Positions 1 through 5,464 of a DNA stretch of 5,744 bases are shown here, in pieces (position 1 is the first letter of the stretch; every line of letters starts with the position of its first letter). This DNA comes from Verrucomicrobiales bacterium. Lineage in GTDB: Bacteria > Verrucomicrobiota > Verrucomicrobiia > Verrucomicrobiales > SLCJ01. The DNA lies in contig SLCJ01000360.1 in the NCBI GenBank assembly GCA_007125835.1, positions 1 through 5,744 on the forward strand, in the 5' to 3' direction. Under the pieces are notes generated by a model. That model made no database searches and was not told where the DNA came from. It was given only the letters and a program-made list of their open reading frames with translations. The position numbers and the translations under genes are program-made.

Positions 1-398
1 GAACTGCACAAAGCGACTGCACAGAATGCGAGCAATGAAAGAACAAATAACCTGATTTTTGATTTCATTTTTCAAATCCTCCTGCACCCGAGCCGGAAAA
101 TGGGGCCGATCGCGAGGGCGCTGGTTTTGCCGAGGATATGGATTTTCCCCCGGCTTGACAAGGTTTTTTCGGCGTGGTTGCGTCTAGGCGGCGTCCAGGC
201 TCTCGCGCATCGCTCAAGATAGAGGGCTGGCTCTATCCCCCCGAAAAAGCGCGAGAGGACTCGCGCACCCCAAGACGCTGGCGCGCCGTGGCGCGTTGCT
301 TGGTGGGGCGGGGTCTTCTGGATCTGAAGCGGCTTGGAATTCCGCGCTCTTGAGGCAGATTGGGTTCCGCGCGGCAGCGACGCGCGTAGCCATCTGCC
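1..398. other. Non-coding leader upstream of the MATE gene
   Basis: I recognise no gene here. The first 90 bases are clearly AT-richer than the rest of the window and contain ACTGCACA twice (3-10 and 16-23). A perfect TTGACA hexamer lies at 155-160, but no good TATAAT-like hexamer sits 16-18 bases downstream, so it is only a weak -35 candidate. The rest is GC-rich with several inverted repeats. One + strand frame is open from the left edge to a TAG at 220-222, but its translation resembles nothing I know and has no coding character. The leader is long for a simple promoter, which leaves room for a structured 5' untranslated region. Confidence 0.55.
193..260 (+). promoter_or_regulatory. Nested inverted repeats, possible structured mRNA leader
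   Basis: An inner hairpin has perfect 7-base arms (GATAGAG at 218-224, CTCTATC at 231-237) around a 6-base loop. It sits inside an outer pair of perfect 9-base arms (CTCTCGCGC at 200-208, GCGCGAGAG at 249-257). An alternative outer pairing joins GTCC at 193-196 to GGAC at 257-260 with a bulge. No T-run follows. The element lies between the TTGACA hexamer and the MATE start, so a structured leader or attenuator is possible. MATE genes in other bacteria can be riboswitch-controlled, but I cannot match this to a known class; the guanidine-I consensus in particular does not fit. Confidence 0.35.
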
Positions 399-1829
399 AT
401 GCCCGAGTCCACCGAGTCAGACACCATCACCCCGCAGCGTCCGCGCGGCGGCGGAGCGCCGACGGAACTCGGCGGGCGTCTGGCGGGGCTGAGCATTCCC
501 AGGCAGGTGTTTGTGTTGGCGATCTGGCCGCTGCTGGAGCAGTTGCTCGGGTTCGCCGTGGCGGCCACCGATCAGGTGCTGGCCGGGCGGTTTGATGCGG
601 CGGTGCGCATGGACACTCTTGATGCGCTGGCGGTGGGCGGGTATTTCTCGTGGCTGTTGATGATCCTGCAGGGCGCGGTGGGCACCGGCGGGCTGGCCTT
701 GATTTCGCGGTCCACGGGTGCCGGGGACCACGGTCTGGCGCGGCGGGCGCTGGGTCAGGCATTGGTTCTCGGCACGGCAGTTGGTTTTGTGGTGATGCTT
801 GTTTCGCTGCCGCTGCTGCCGCTGCTGGTGCGCGCATTCGGGCTGGAGGGCGAGGCGGCGGACCTCGGCGTGGCCTACCTGCGCATCGTCTGCCTGTCCG
901 CTCCGTTCACAGGTTTTCTGTTGGCCGCCACCGCCGGGCTGCGCGGCTCGGGCGATACACGCACGCCGTTTTTCATCATGACGGTGGTCAATCTGGTCAA
1001 CATCGGCTTCAGTTGGCTGTTCACCTTTGGTCCCGAGCCTTTCGGCGGGCATGGCGTGCAGGGCTTGGCGGCGGGCACCGTGGTGAGCTGGGTGGTGGGG
1101 GCCGTGCTGGCGGGTGTGGTGCTGGCATGGAGCAGGGCTGATTTCCGCCTCGAACGCACCCACCTGAAACCGCATGCCGAAACCCTGCGCCGGATCATCC
1201 GCGTGGGTCTGCCCTCGGCGGTGGAGGTGAGCGGAATGTGGCTGATCAATGCGTGGCTGCTGCGCCTGATCGCCTCGCTGCCCCAAGAGGGTTCCCTGGG
1301 CACACACATGATCGCGATCCGAATTGAGAGCCTGTCGTTTCTGCCCGGATTCGCCCTCGGTGCGGCATCGGCCACGCTGGCCGGGCAATATCTCGGCCTG
1401 GGCGATCGGTCGCGCGCCGGACGCGCCGCGCTGGTGGCGTGGATTTACGGGGGAGTGCTCATGACGGTGCTCGGCGTGCTGTTTCTCGTGTTTCCGGCGC
1501 AGCTCATCGGGCTGGTGGTGCCGGACAGCCCGGTGCACGTCGAGCTGGGAGTGCCGCTGCTGATCCTCGCCGGGGTGAGCCAACCCTTCCTGGCCACGGT
1601 GCTCATTTTGAAACACACCTTCCGGGGCACCGGCGACACCCGGGCGGTGATGCGCATTTCCTACACCAGCATGATCCTTTTCCGTGTCGGTGCCGCGACA
1701 CTGGTTTACCACACGATGGAGGACGGATTGTTCTGGATCTGGGTGTGCATGACGCTCGATCTCGTTGTCCAAGCCATCGTGTTTTCGCGCCGCTTCTTCA
1801 AAGGGGATTGGCAGTTGGCAAAAGTGTGA
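399..1829 (+). CDS. MATE-family efflux transporter
   Basis: This 476-residue protein is an inner-membrane antiporter of the multidrug and toxic compound extrusion family, which exports cationic drugs or metabolites in exchange for Na+ or H+. Its length is normal for the family. About 12 hydrophobic segments fall into two homologous lobes (about residues 32-245 and 262-465). The internal duplication is visible in the paired motifs LRGSGDTRTP (181-190) and FRGTGDTR (408-415), each at the same place in its lobe. The first 30 residues are polar and proline/glycine-rich, presumably cytoplasmic. The ATG at 399 is chosen because the next in-frame ATG, at 609, would remove the first membrane helix; no Shine-Dalgarno sequence precedes it. 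The zinc-ribbon gene follows after 12 bases, suggesting an operon. The substrate cannot be read from the sequence. Codon choice is G-rich, unlike clpX downstream. Confidence 0.95.
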   Translation: MPESTESDTITPQRPRGGGAPTELGGRLAGLSIPRQVFVLAIWPLLEQLLGFAVAATDQVLAGRFDAAVRMDTLDALAVGGYFSWLLMILQGAVGTGGLALISRSTGAGDHGLARRALGQALVLGTAVGFVVMLVSLPLLPLLVRAFGLEGEAADLGVAYLRIVCLSAPFTGFLLAATAGLRGSGDTRTPFFIMTVVNLVNIGFSWLFTFGPEPFGGHGVQGLAAGTVVSWVVGAVLAGVVLAWSRADFRLERTHLKPHAETLRRIIRVGLPSAVEVSGMWLINAWLLRLIASLPQEGSLGTHMIAIRIESLSFLPGFALGAASATLAGQYLGLGDRSRAGRAALVAWIYGGVLMTVLGVLFLVFPAQLIGLVVPDSPVHVELGVPLLILAGVSQPFLATVLILKHTFRGTGDTRAVMRISYTSMILFRVGAATLVYHTMEDGLFWIWVCMTLDLVVQAIVFSRRFFKGDWQLAKV

Positions 1830-1841
1830 TTCATTGACCGC

Positions 1842-2141
1842 ATGAGCCGCCCCTCCCACCCGCCACCCGAGGAATGCCCGGTCTGCGGCGAACCGGTGCC
1901 GCGCCGGGCGCTGGCATGCCCGCACTGCGGAGCAGACGAACGGAGCGGATGGAACGAGAATGATGCGCTCTACGACGGGCTCGACCTGCCAGGCAGCGGT
2001 GATGATGAGGGGGACTGGGACTATGAGGACTTCAAGAAGCGGGAGTTTGGCGGCGGCAGGTTGAAGCCGCAGGGAGTCTCCTGGTGGTGGTGGCTGGCAG
2101 CGCTGCTGGTCGCCCTGGCGTTCCTGGCCCGGATTTTCTGA
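1842..2141 (+). CDS. Small zinc-ribbon protein with C-terminal membrane anchor
   Basis: This 99-residue protein has three parts. Residues 12-29 hold two CxxC knuckles (C12, C15, C26, C29; CPVC and CPHC), a typical zinc ribbon. Residues 38-68 are acidic and aromatic (DALYDGLDLPG, then DWDYEDF and KKREFGGG). Residues 80-96 form one hydrophobic segment starting with four tryptophans, followed by a short RIF tail. It is therefore predicted to be a tail-anchored membrane protein with the metal-binding head in the cytoplasm. It starts 12 bases after the MATE stop and is probably translated from the same mRNA. No Shine-Dalgarno sequence is evident. I recall similar zinc-ribbon/YDxLDLP proteins in Verrucomicrobiota, but they have no known function. 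A role in folding or regulating the transporter would be a guess from position only. Confidence 0.85.
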   Translation: MSRPSHPPPEECPVCGEPVPRRALACPHCGADERSGWNENDALYDGLDLPGSGDDEGDWDYEDFKKREFGGGRLKPQGVSWWWWLAALLVALAFLARIF

Positions 2142-2212
2142 TCCTGAAGCACACAGGCCCACCACTTGCGCCTGCATGTGTCTTGTTTCCATATCAACTT
2201 GGCGGCCATAGC

Positions 2213-2680
2213 ATGACCAAGGATCAATCGCATCAAATTATCGTGGTGGGCGGCGGTGTGATTGGATTGTGCATCGCGCTGGAAGCGAGACGCCGGGGAC
2301 TTGAGGTAACCCTGCTGCGGCGCGAACAAGAAGACGGCGAGGACACCTGCTCGAACGGCAATGCAGGCATGGTAGTGCCGAGCCACTTCGTGCCCCTGGC
2401 TGCTCCCGGAATGATCGCCAAAGGGATGCGCTGGATGCTCAATCCGGAAAGCCCCTTTGAACCGCGTAGCCTGCTAATGATGTGTCACACGCCCGAGGGG
2501 CTGGCGCGGAAAACCACGGTCGCCGCCGAAGCCAAGAAGCTCGGTCTTGAAGTGCTCATTCTTCAACCGCGAGGGCGTGCAAGCCCTCAATCCGAATGTC
2601 ACCCTCGATGCCACCGGCGCCGTGCACTACCTGCAGGACGCGGCACTGGCCCCCGGCGCTTTCGTCGCCGCCCTGCTTAG
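2213..2680 (+). CDS. N-terminal fragment of the DadA-like gene, ending out of frame
   Basis: This frame encodes 155 residues from the ATG at 2213, but only about the first 116 belong to the enzyme. Residues 9-35 form the Rossmann FAD-binding unit: a beta strand, the GGGVIG glycine motif at 13-18, a helix and a second strand. The family motif SNGNAGMVVPSHF and LAAPGM follow, then RWMLNPESPF. After the frameshift the tail is arginine/proline-rich nonsense up to the stop at 2678-2680. The frame stays open upstream to about 2084, overlapping the zinc-ribbon gene, but the 2213 start places the Rossmann strand at the usual distance from the N-terminus. Listed because a gene caller would predict it; I do not expect a functional product. 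Confidence 0.5.
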   Translation: MTKDQSHQIIVVGGGVIGLCIALEARRRGLEVTLLRREQEDGEDTCSNGNAGMVVPSHFVPLAAPGMIAKGMRWMLNPESPFEPRSLLMMCHTPEGLARKTTVAAEAKKLGLEVLILQPRGRASPQSECHPRCHRRRALPAGRGTGPRRFRRRPA

Positions 2681-3320
2681 CCATGCCCACGCCGCCGGGT
2701 TGAAAATCAAATCGCGAATCGAGATCACGGACGCCCGACGTTCTGGAAACCACATCCAGTCGCTCGTGGCAGGCGGGCGGCATTTCGCCGCCGATGAATT
2801 CGTCATCGCCGGTGGCGTGTGGACGGCACGCCTTCTCACACGCACGGGGATCGACCTGCCCATGCAACCAGGCAAGGGCTATTCGCTCACCCTGGACAAC
2901 CCGCCGGAAATGCCCTCGGTCTGCTCCATCCTCAGCGAGGCCCACATCGCCTTGACGCCGATGGGCCGCTCCCTGCGGGTCGCAGGCACGATGGAAGTAG
3001 GAACCTGGGATATGAAAGTGCGCGACGGTCGCGTGCGCGGCATCCTCCGCAGGCGGCAGCGTTTCTTTCCCAAACTCGAACCCAAGTTGTTCGAAGGCGT
3101 CACTCCATGGGCCGGCCTGCGCCCTGTCTCCCCGGACGGCCTGCCCTACATCGGCCGCCGGCACGGCACCGGCAACCTGACCGTTGCCACCGGCCACGCC
3201 ATGATGGGACTCAGCCTGGCTCCGGTCACCCGTCGGCTGGTCGGAGAAATTCTGGAAGGAAAGCAGCCGCGTCCTAGTGCACAGGCGCTCGATGCCGCGC
3301 GCTTCAGCCGCCGCCGCTGA
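2547..3320 (+). CDS. C-terminal fragment of the DadA-like gene (substrate and FAD-cap region)
   Basis: This frame is open for 257 codons but has only a TTG as possible start (2547-2549), with no ribosome site, so it is the displaced second part of the upstream gene. Homology begins at about 2565 with NREGVQALNP. Recognisable DAO/DadA signatures follow in order: GAVHYLQDAALAPGAFV, DEFVIAGGVWTARLL, MQPGKGYSLTL (the conserved KGYSLT loop), ALTPMGRSLRVAGTMEVG, AGLRPVSPDGLPYIGR, and the C-terminal TGHAMMGLSLAPVT that contacts FAD. Conservation is good along the whole fragment, so decay is recent or slow. Alone it lacks the dinucleotide-binding fold and should not bind FAD. Confidence 0.5.
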   Translation: MKCSFFNREGVQALNPNVTLDATGAVHYLQDAALAPGAFVAALLSHAHAAGLKIKSRIEITDARRSGNHIQSLVAGGRHFAADEFVIAGGVWTARLLTRTGIDLPMQPGKGYSLTLDNPPEMPSVCSILSEAHIALTPMGRSLRVAGTMEVGTWDMKVRDGRVRGILRRRQRFFPKLEPKLFEGVTPWAGLRPVSPDGLPYIGRRHGTGNLTVATGHAMMGLSLAPVTRRLVGEILEGKQPRPSAQALDAARFSRRR

Positions 3321-3352
3321 AGAGATTCGCCACCACACCCCCACACCCCGAC

Positions 3353-3381
3353 AGGCACCATCTCAGACATCCTTGGTGCCT
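3353..3381 (+). terminator. 8-bp hairpin between the broken dadA-like gene and clpX
   Basis: Perfect arms AGGCACCA (3353-3360) and TGGTGCCT (3374-3381) enclose a 13-base loop. They lie 32 bases after the pseudogene stop and 52 bases before the clpX ATG. No T-run follows, so it is not a classical intrinsic terminator; it could instead be part of the clpX 5' leader. The remaining 60 bases before clpX are C-rich, and I see no clear -35/-10 pair. Confidence 0.3.
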
Positions 3382-3433
3382 TGCGACGCTTCCCCCTTGC
3401 AGCCCGTCCAATCCTCGGGCAGTGTTTCCCCCC

Positions 3434-4741
3434 ATGGCTCGATCCTCCAATCTTACAATGTGCAGCTTCTGCGGCAAAAGCCAGTCGGAAGTGCGCAAAC
3501 TCATTGCCGGACCCGGCGTCTACATCTGCGACGAGTGCATCACCGTATGCAAACACATCCTCGACAAGGAATTGAAAGACGATTCGGCTCCGATGTCGGC
3601 TCCGGACTTCGCCCTGCCCACCCCCCGCCAGATCAAAGAGAGTCTCGACGAACATGTCATCGGCCAGAACCATGCCAAGCGAGTGCTGTCAGTAGCCGTG
3701 CACAACCACTACAAGCGCTTGTTCGGACCGCTGGACTCGCGCGCCTCCTCGGGCAAGACGGCGGCAGCCCTCAAGGCATTTGAGGACGTGTCGCTGGACA
3801 AAAGCAACGTCCTCCTGCTCGGCTCTACAGGGTCCGGAAAAACCCTCCTCGCGCGCACCCTGGCGCGCCTGCTCGACGTGCCGTTCTGCATTGTCGACGC
3901 CACCACCCTCACCGAGGCCGGCTACGTCGGCGAAGATGTCGAAAACATCATCCTGCGGCTGGTGCAGTCCGCCGACTACGACATCAAGCGCGCCGAACGC
4001 GGGATCATCTATGTGGACGAAATCGACAAAATTTCCCGCAAGACCCAGAACGTCTCGATCACCCGCGACGTCAGCGGCGAGGGCGTGCAGCAGGCGCTGC
4101 TCAAGATCATCGAAGGATCCATCTGCAACGTACCGCCCCAGGGCGGGCGCAAGCACCCACAACAGGAATACATCCAGGTAAACACCGAAAACATCCTCTT
4201 CATCTGCGGTGGCGCCTTCGTCGGCGTCGACGAAATCGTCCAGCGCCGCCTCGGACGCAACGTGCTCGGCTTCGGGGCCGAGGCCGGCCGCCGCGAAGAG
4301 GAGACAGCCGAAACCAACATCCTCCGCAAAGTGCAGCCCGAGGACCTGCTTCAGTTCGGCATGATCCCGGAATTCATCGGCCGCCTGCCCGTGATCTCAA
4401 CCCTCGATCCGCTCACCGAAGAAGACCTCGTGCGCATCCTCACCGAGCCGAAAAACGCCATGGTCCGCCAATACCAGAAGCTCATGGCCATGGAGTCGGT
4501 GAAATTGGAATTCACCAAAGACGCCCTCGAAGCATTGGCCCGCGAAGCCGTGCTTCGCGGCACCGGTGCCCGCGCCCTGCGCTCAATCCTCGAAAGCCTC
4601 ATGCTCGATGTAATGTTCGAAATTCCAGGCAACAAGGAAAGCGGCAAACTCGTGATCAATGCCGACGTCGTCGAGGGACGCAAGAAACCAACACTCGAGA
4701 GCGGGTCGCGTAGCGGCAAGGGAAACAAAGACGCCGCCTGA
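3434..4741 (+). CDS. clpX: ATP-dependent Clp protease ATP-binding subunit ClpX
   Basis: ClpX is a hexameric AAA+ unfoldase that recognises tagged proteins such as ssrA-tagged ones, unfolds them and feeds them into ClpP. The 435-residue length is normal. The N-terminal zinc-binding domain has C10, C13, C32 and C35. The AAA+ module shows Walker A GSTGSGKT at 130-137, where most ClpX have GPTGSGKT, and the pore loop GYVG at 163-166. Walker B is IIYVDE at 191-196, RKH at 239-241, arginine finger R317 in EFIGRLP, and sensor-2 R380 in GAR. The ClpP-docking loop is LGF at 278-280 in place of the usual IGF, so a ClpP partner is expected elsewhere. The ATG at 3434 gives the usual short tail before the zinc domain; GTG at 3422 (four residues longer) and ATG at 3458 are alternatives. 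No Shine-Dalgarno sequence is seen. No clpP or tig lies adjacent in this window. Confidence 0.97.
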   Translation: MARSSNLTMCSFCGKSQSEVRKLIAGPGVYICDECITVCKHILDKELKDDSAPMSAPDFALPTPRQIKESLDEHVIGQNHAKRVLSVAVHNHYKRLFGPLDSRASSGKTAAALKAFEDVSLDKSNVLLLGSTGSGKTLLARTLARLLDVPFCIVDATTLTEAGYVGEDVENIILRLVQSADYDIKRAERGIIYVDEIDKISRKTQNVSITRDVSGEGVQQALLKIIEGSICNVPPQGGRKHPQQEYIQVNTENILFICGGAFVGVDEIVQRRLGRNVLGFGAEAGRREEETAETNILRKVQPEDLLQFGMIPEFIGRLPVISTLDPLTEEDLVRILTEPKNAMVRQYQKLMAMESVKLEFTKDALEALAREAVLRGTGARALRSILESLMLDVMFEIPGNKESGKLVINADVVEGRKKPTLESGSRSGKGNKDAA

Positions 4742-4756
4742 CCCGGAGGGCAAGCA

Positions 4757-4933
4757 CTCACCGAGGAGGTGTTCCGCGCTGCGCTTCAGATCAAAGAACA
4801 ATACGGAATTTCCTATTGGGACGCGGCGATTGTCGCGGCTGCGGTTGAGCTTGGCTGCCATACGATTTACTCGGAAGATCTCAGTCACGGTCAATCGTAT
4901 GCGGGCATTTTAGTCGCCAATCCTTTTGAGTAG
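4757..4933 (+). pseudogene. C-terminal remnant of a VapC-like PIN-domain toxin
   Basis: This 58-codon stretch ending at TAG 4931-4933 translates to LTEEVFRAALQIKEQYG, then ISYWDAAIVAAAVELG, CHTIYSEDLSHGQSYAG and ILVANPFE. That is the typical last third of a PIN-domain ribonuclease of the VapC type (toxins that cleave tRNA or rRNA), including the WDA and SEDL motifs that supply two of the active-site acids. The first 70-80 residues, with the other catalytic acids, are missing, and no antitoxin gene is present. There is no plausible start: GTG at 4769 abuts a GAGGAG and would leave about 54 residues. The frame is the same as clpX and begins right after the clpX stop, so only one TGA separates them. 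It is best read as a toxin-antitoxin relic, too short and start-less for ordinary gene callers. Confidence 0.8.
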
Positions 4934-4987
4934 CGGGATTCGACAAGAGCCGCACCCGTGCAAGGCCAGATGGGCCCTGGTCGGTCC

Positions 4988-5003
4988 GCGGACTTTAGTC
5001 CGC
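4988..5003. repeat. GCGGACT/AGTCCGC palindrome
   Basis: GCGGACT (4988-4994) and AGTCCGC (4997-5003) are perfect reverse complements around TT. Short palindromes of this GCGGACT-AGTCCGC type are, as I remember, dispersed between genes in Verrucomicrobiota genomes, so this may be one copy of a REP-like family; that is recollection and cannot be tested inside one window. Nothing T-rich follows, so it is not an obvious terminator. Confidence 0.5.
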
Positions 5004-5089
5004 CAGAGCGATCCTCCACACTCACCAAAAGCCCAAGCCACCCAGGCTCCACCGGGCAAGCTTCTCCTGTGCCACCCAACAAGAATTTC

Positions 5090-5119
5090 CCGGGGTTGCG
5101 GTGTATGCCGCAACCCCGG
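5090..5119 (+). terminator. Perfect 12-bp hairpin, candidate terminator or REP-like palindrome
   Basis: CCGGGGTTGCGG (5090-5101) and CCGCAACCCCGG (5108-5119) pair perfectly over 12 bp with the 6-base loop TGTATG. It is one of the two strongest inverted repeats in the window and the first strong one after clpX and the PIN remnant, so it could end their transcription. The sequence after it, CCTTTGAAACG, has no T-run, so a protein-dependent, bidirectional or repeat-element role is equally possible. Confidence 0.5.
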
Positions 5120-5130
5120 CCTTTGAAACG

Positions 5131-5206
5131 TGCCTAAACTTTGCCCTGCCTAAACTTTGCCTGCCTAAACTTTGCCTGCCTAAACTTTGCCTGCCTAAAC
5201 TTTGCC
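5131..5206. repeat. Tandem repeat, five copies of a 15-bp unit
   Basis: The unit TGCCTAAACTTTGCC occurs five times head to tail at 5131, 5147, 5162, 5177 and 5192. The copies are identical over 15 bases; the first is followed by one extra C, giving a 16-base spacing and a break in register. After the fifth copy the sequence changes to CGCCAATATTTATT. On the - strand, four units read as the pentapeptide AKFRQ in an open frame, but this follows from the 15-base period and is not evidence of coding. Identical copies suggest recent expansion by slippage or unequal recombination, so the copy number may vary between strains. Confidence 0.9.
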
Positions 5207-5309
5207 CGCCAATATTTATTTGAAATTATCCCCAAAGAATTTCGCCTCAAAATCCTCTCGAAATCGCCCCCTCGGGCCCGGCAGGAAAATTCCGCCGAAC
5301 CATAGACGT

Positions 5310-5323
5310 CCAAAAGCCTTTGG
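5310..5323. repeat. Short CCAAA/TTTGG inverted repeat
   Basis: CCAAA (5310-5314) and TTTGG (5319-5323) form a 5-bp stem around AGCC. It is weak alone, but the surrounding phrase (GTCCAAAAGCCTTTGGCACTG) resembles dispersed intergenic sequence I associate with Verrucomicrobiota, and it fits the repeat-mosaic nature of this region. Confidence 0.25.
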
Positions 5324-5391
5324 CACTGCCAATAGCGTGTCACCCCACCCAACAACCTGCTCCCAACAGCCAATAAAACCGGACCGGGAGA

Positions 5392-5421
5392 ATCGATATC
5401 GAAATCGGGATCGAAATCGAT
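5392..5421. repeat. Tract of five ATCGNN hexamers
   Basis: The tract reads ATCGAT, ATCGAA, ATCGGG, ATCGAA, ATCGAT without gaps. The first four bases of every unit are identical, while the last two vary in a mirror-like order (AT, AA, GG, AA, AT). On the - strand it can be translated as alternating Asp-Phe/Ile/Pro, but I see no gene around it. Similar ATCGAW/ATCGGN tracts are familiar to me from intergenic DNA of Verrucomicrobiota; no function is known to me. Confidence 0.65.
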
Positions 5422-5464
5422 CTGTAGGACCGCCAGGCCTAAGGCACGCCAGCCACCAGCCAGT

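Larger units (their letters stand above)
2213..3320 (+). pseudogene. Broken D-amino-acid-dehydrogenase-like FAD oxidoreductase (DadA family)
   Basis: Intact relatives are FAD-dependent, membrane-associated dehydrogenases of about 410-430 residues that oxidise D-amino acids to 2-oxo acids. The reading frame changes near 2558-2565. Upstream it reads LGLEVLIL; one base later the correct continuation NREGVQALNPNVTL lies in the next frame. One extra base in the ATTCTTCAAC stretch explains this. Compared with E. coli DadA as I recall it, about 55 residues are also missing between the NPESPF segment and SLLMMCHTPEGL (junction near 2459-2470), an in-frame loss within the first fragment. The acidic residue after the second beta strand, which normally binds the FAD ribose, is Arg36 (LLRRE against IDRE in E. 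coli). Three independent lesions make a real pseudogene more likely than one sequencing error, although the frameshift alone could be an error. Confidence 0.85.

Noticed and set aside
155..188. Sigma-70 promoter with TTGACA at 155-160
   Set aside because: No acceptable -10 hexamer at 16-18 bases spacing; kept only as a remark in the leader entry.
1..222. Open frame from the left edge to a TAG at 220-222 as the tail of an upstream gene
   Set aside because: Composition is AT-rich at first and then changes, the translation has no recognisable motif, and it runs into the inverted-repeat leader.
417..2192. 591-codon open frame on the - strand across the MATE and zinc-ribbon genes
   Set aside because: Its translation is His/Gln/Arg-rich with no recognisable domain, and it lies exactly antisense to a convincing MATE gene; it is a GC-rich shadow frame.
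2555..2570. Programmed +1 frameshift in the dadA-like gene
   Set aside because: There is no in-frame stop or slippery codon pair at the switch, the family is not known for recoding, and the gene carries other lesions.
2556..3344. 262-codon open frame on the - strand opposite the dadA-like gene
   Set aside because: No domain signature, whereas the + strand reads family motifs throughout; a shadow frame.
3689..4162. - strand frames opposite clpX
   Set aside because: Antisense to invariant AAA+ motifs of clpX and without independent features.
4739..4933. ClpX-PIN fusion through TGA readthrough
   Set aside because: ClpX already ends at its normal length, the PIN part is incomplete, and nothing around the TGA (such as a selenocysteine-type element) suggests recoding.
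5131..5206. Tandem units considered as a CRISPR array
   Set aside because: The units are directly adjacent with no spacers and only 15 bp long.
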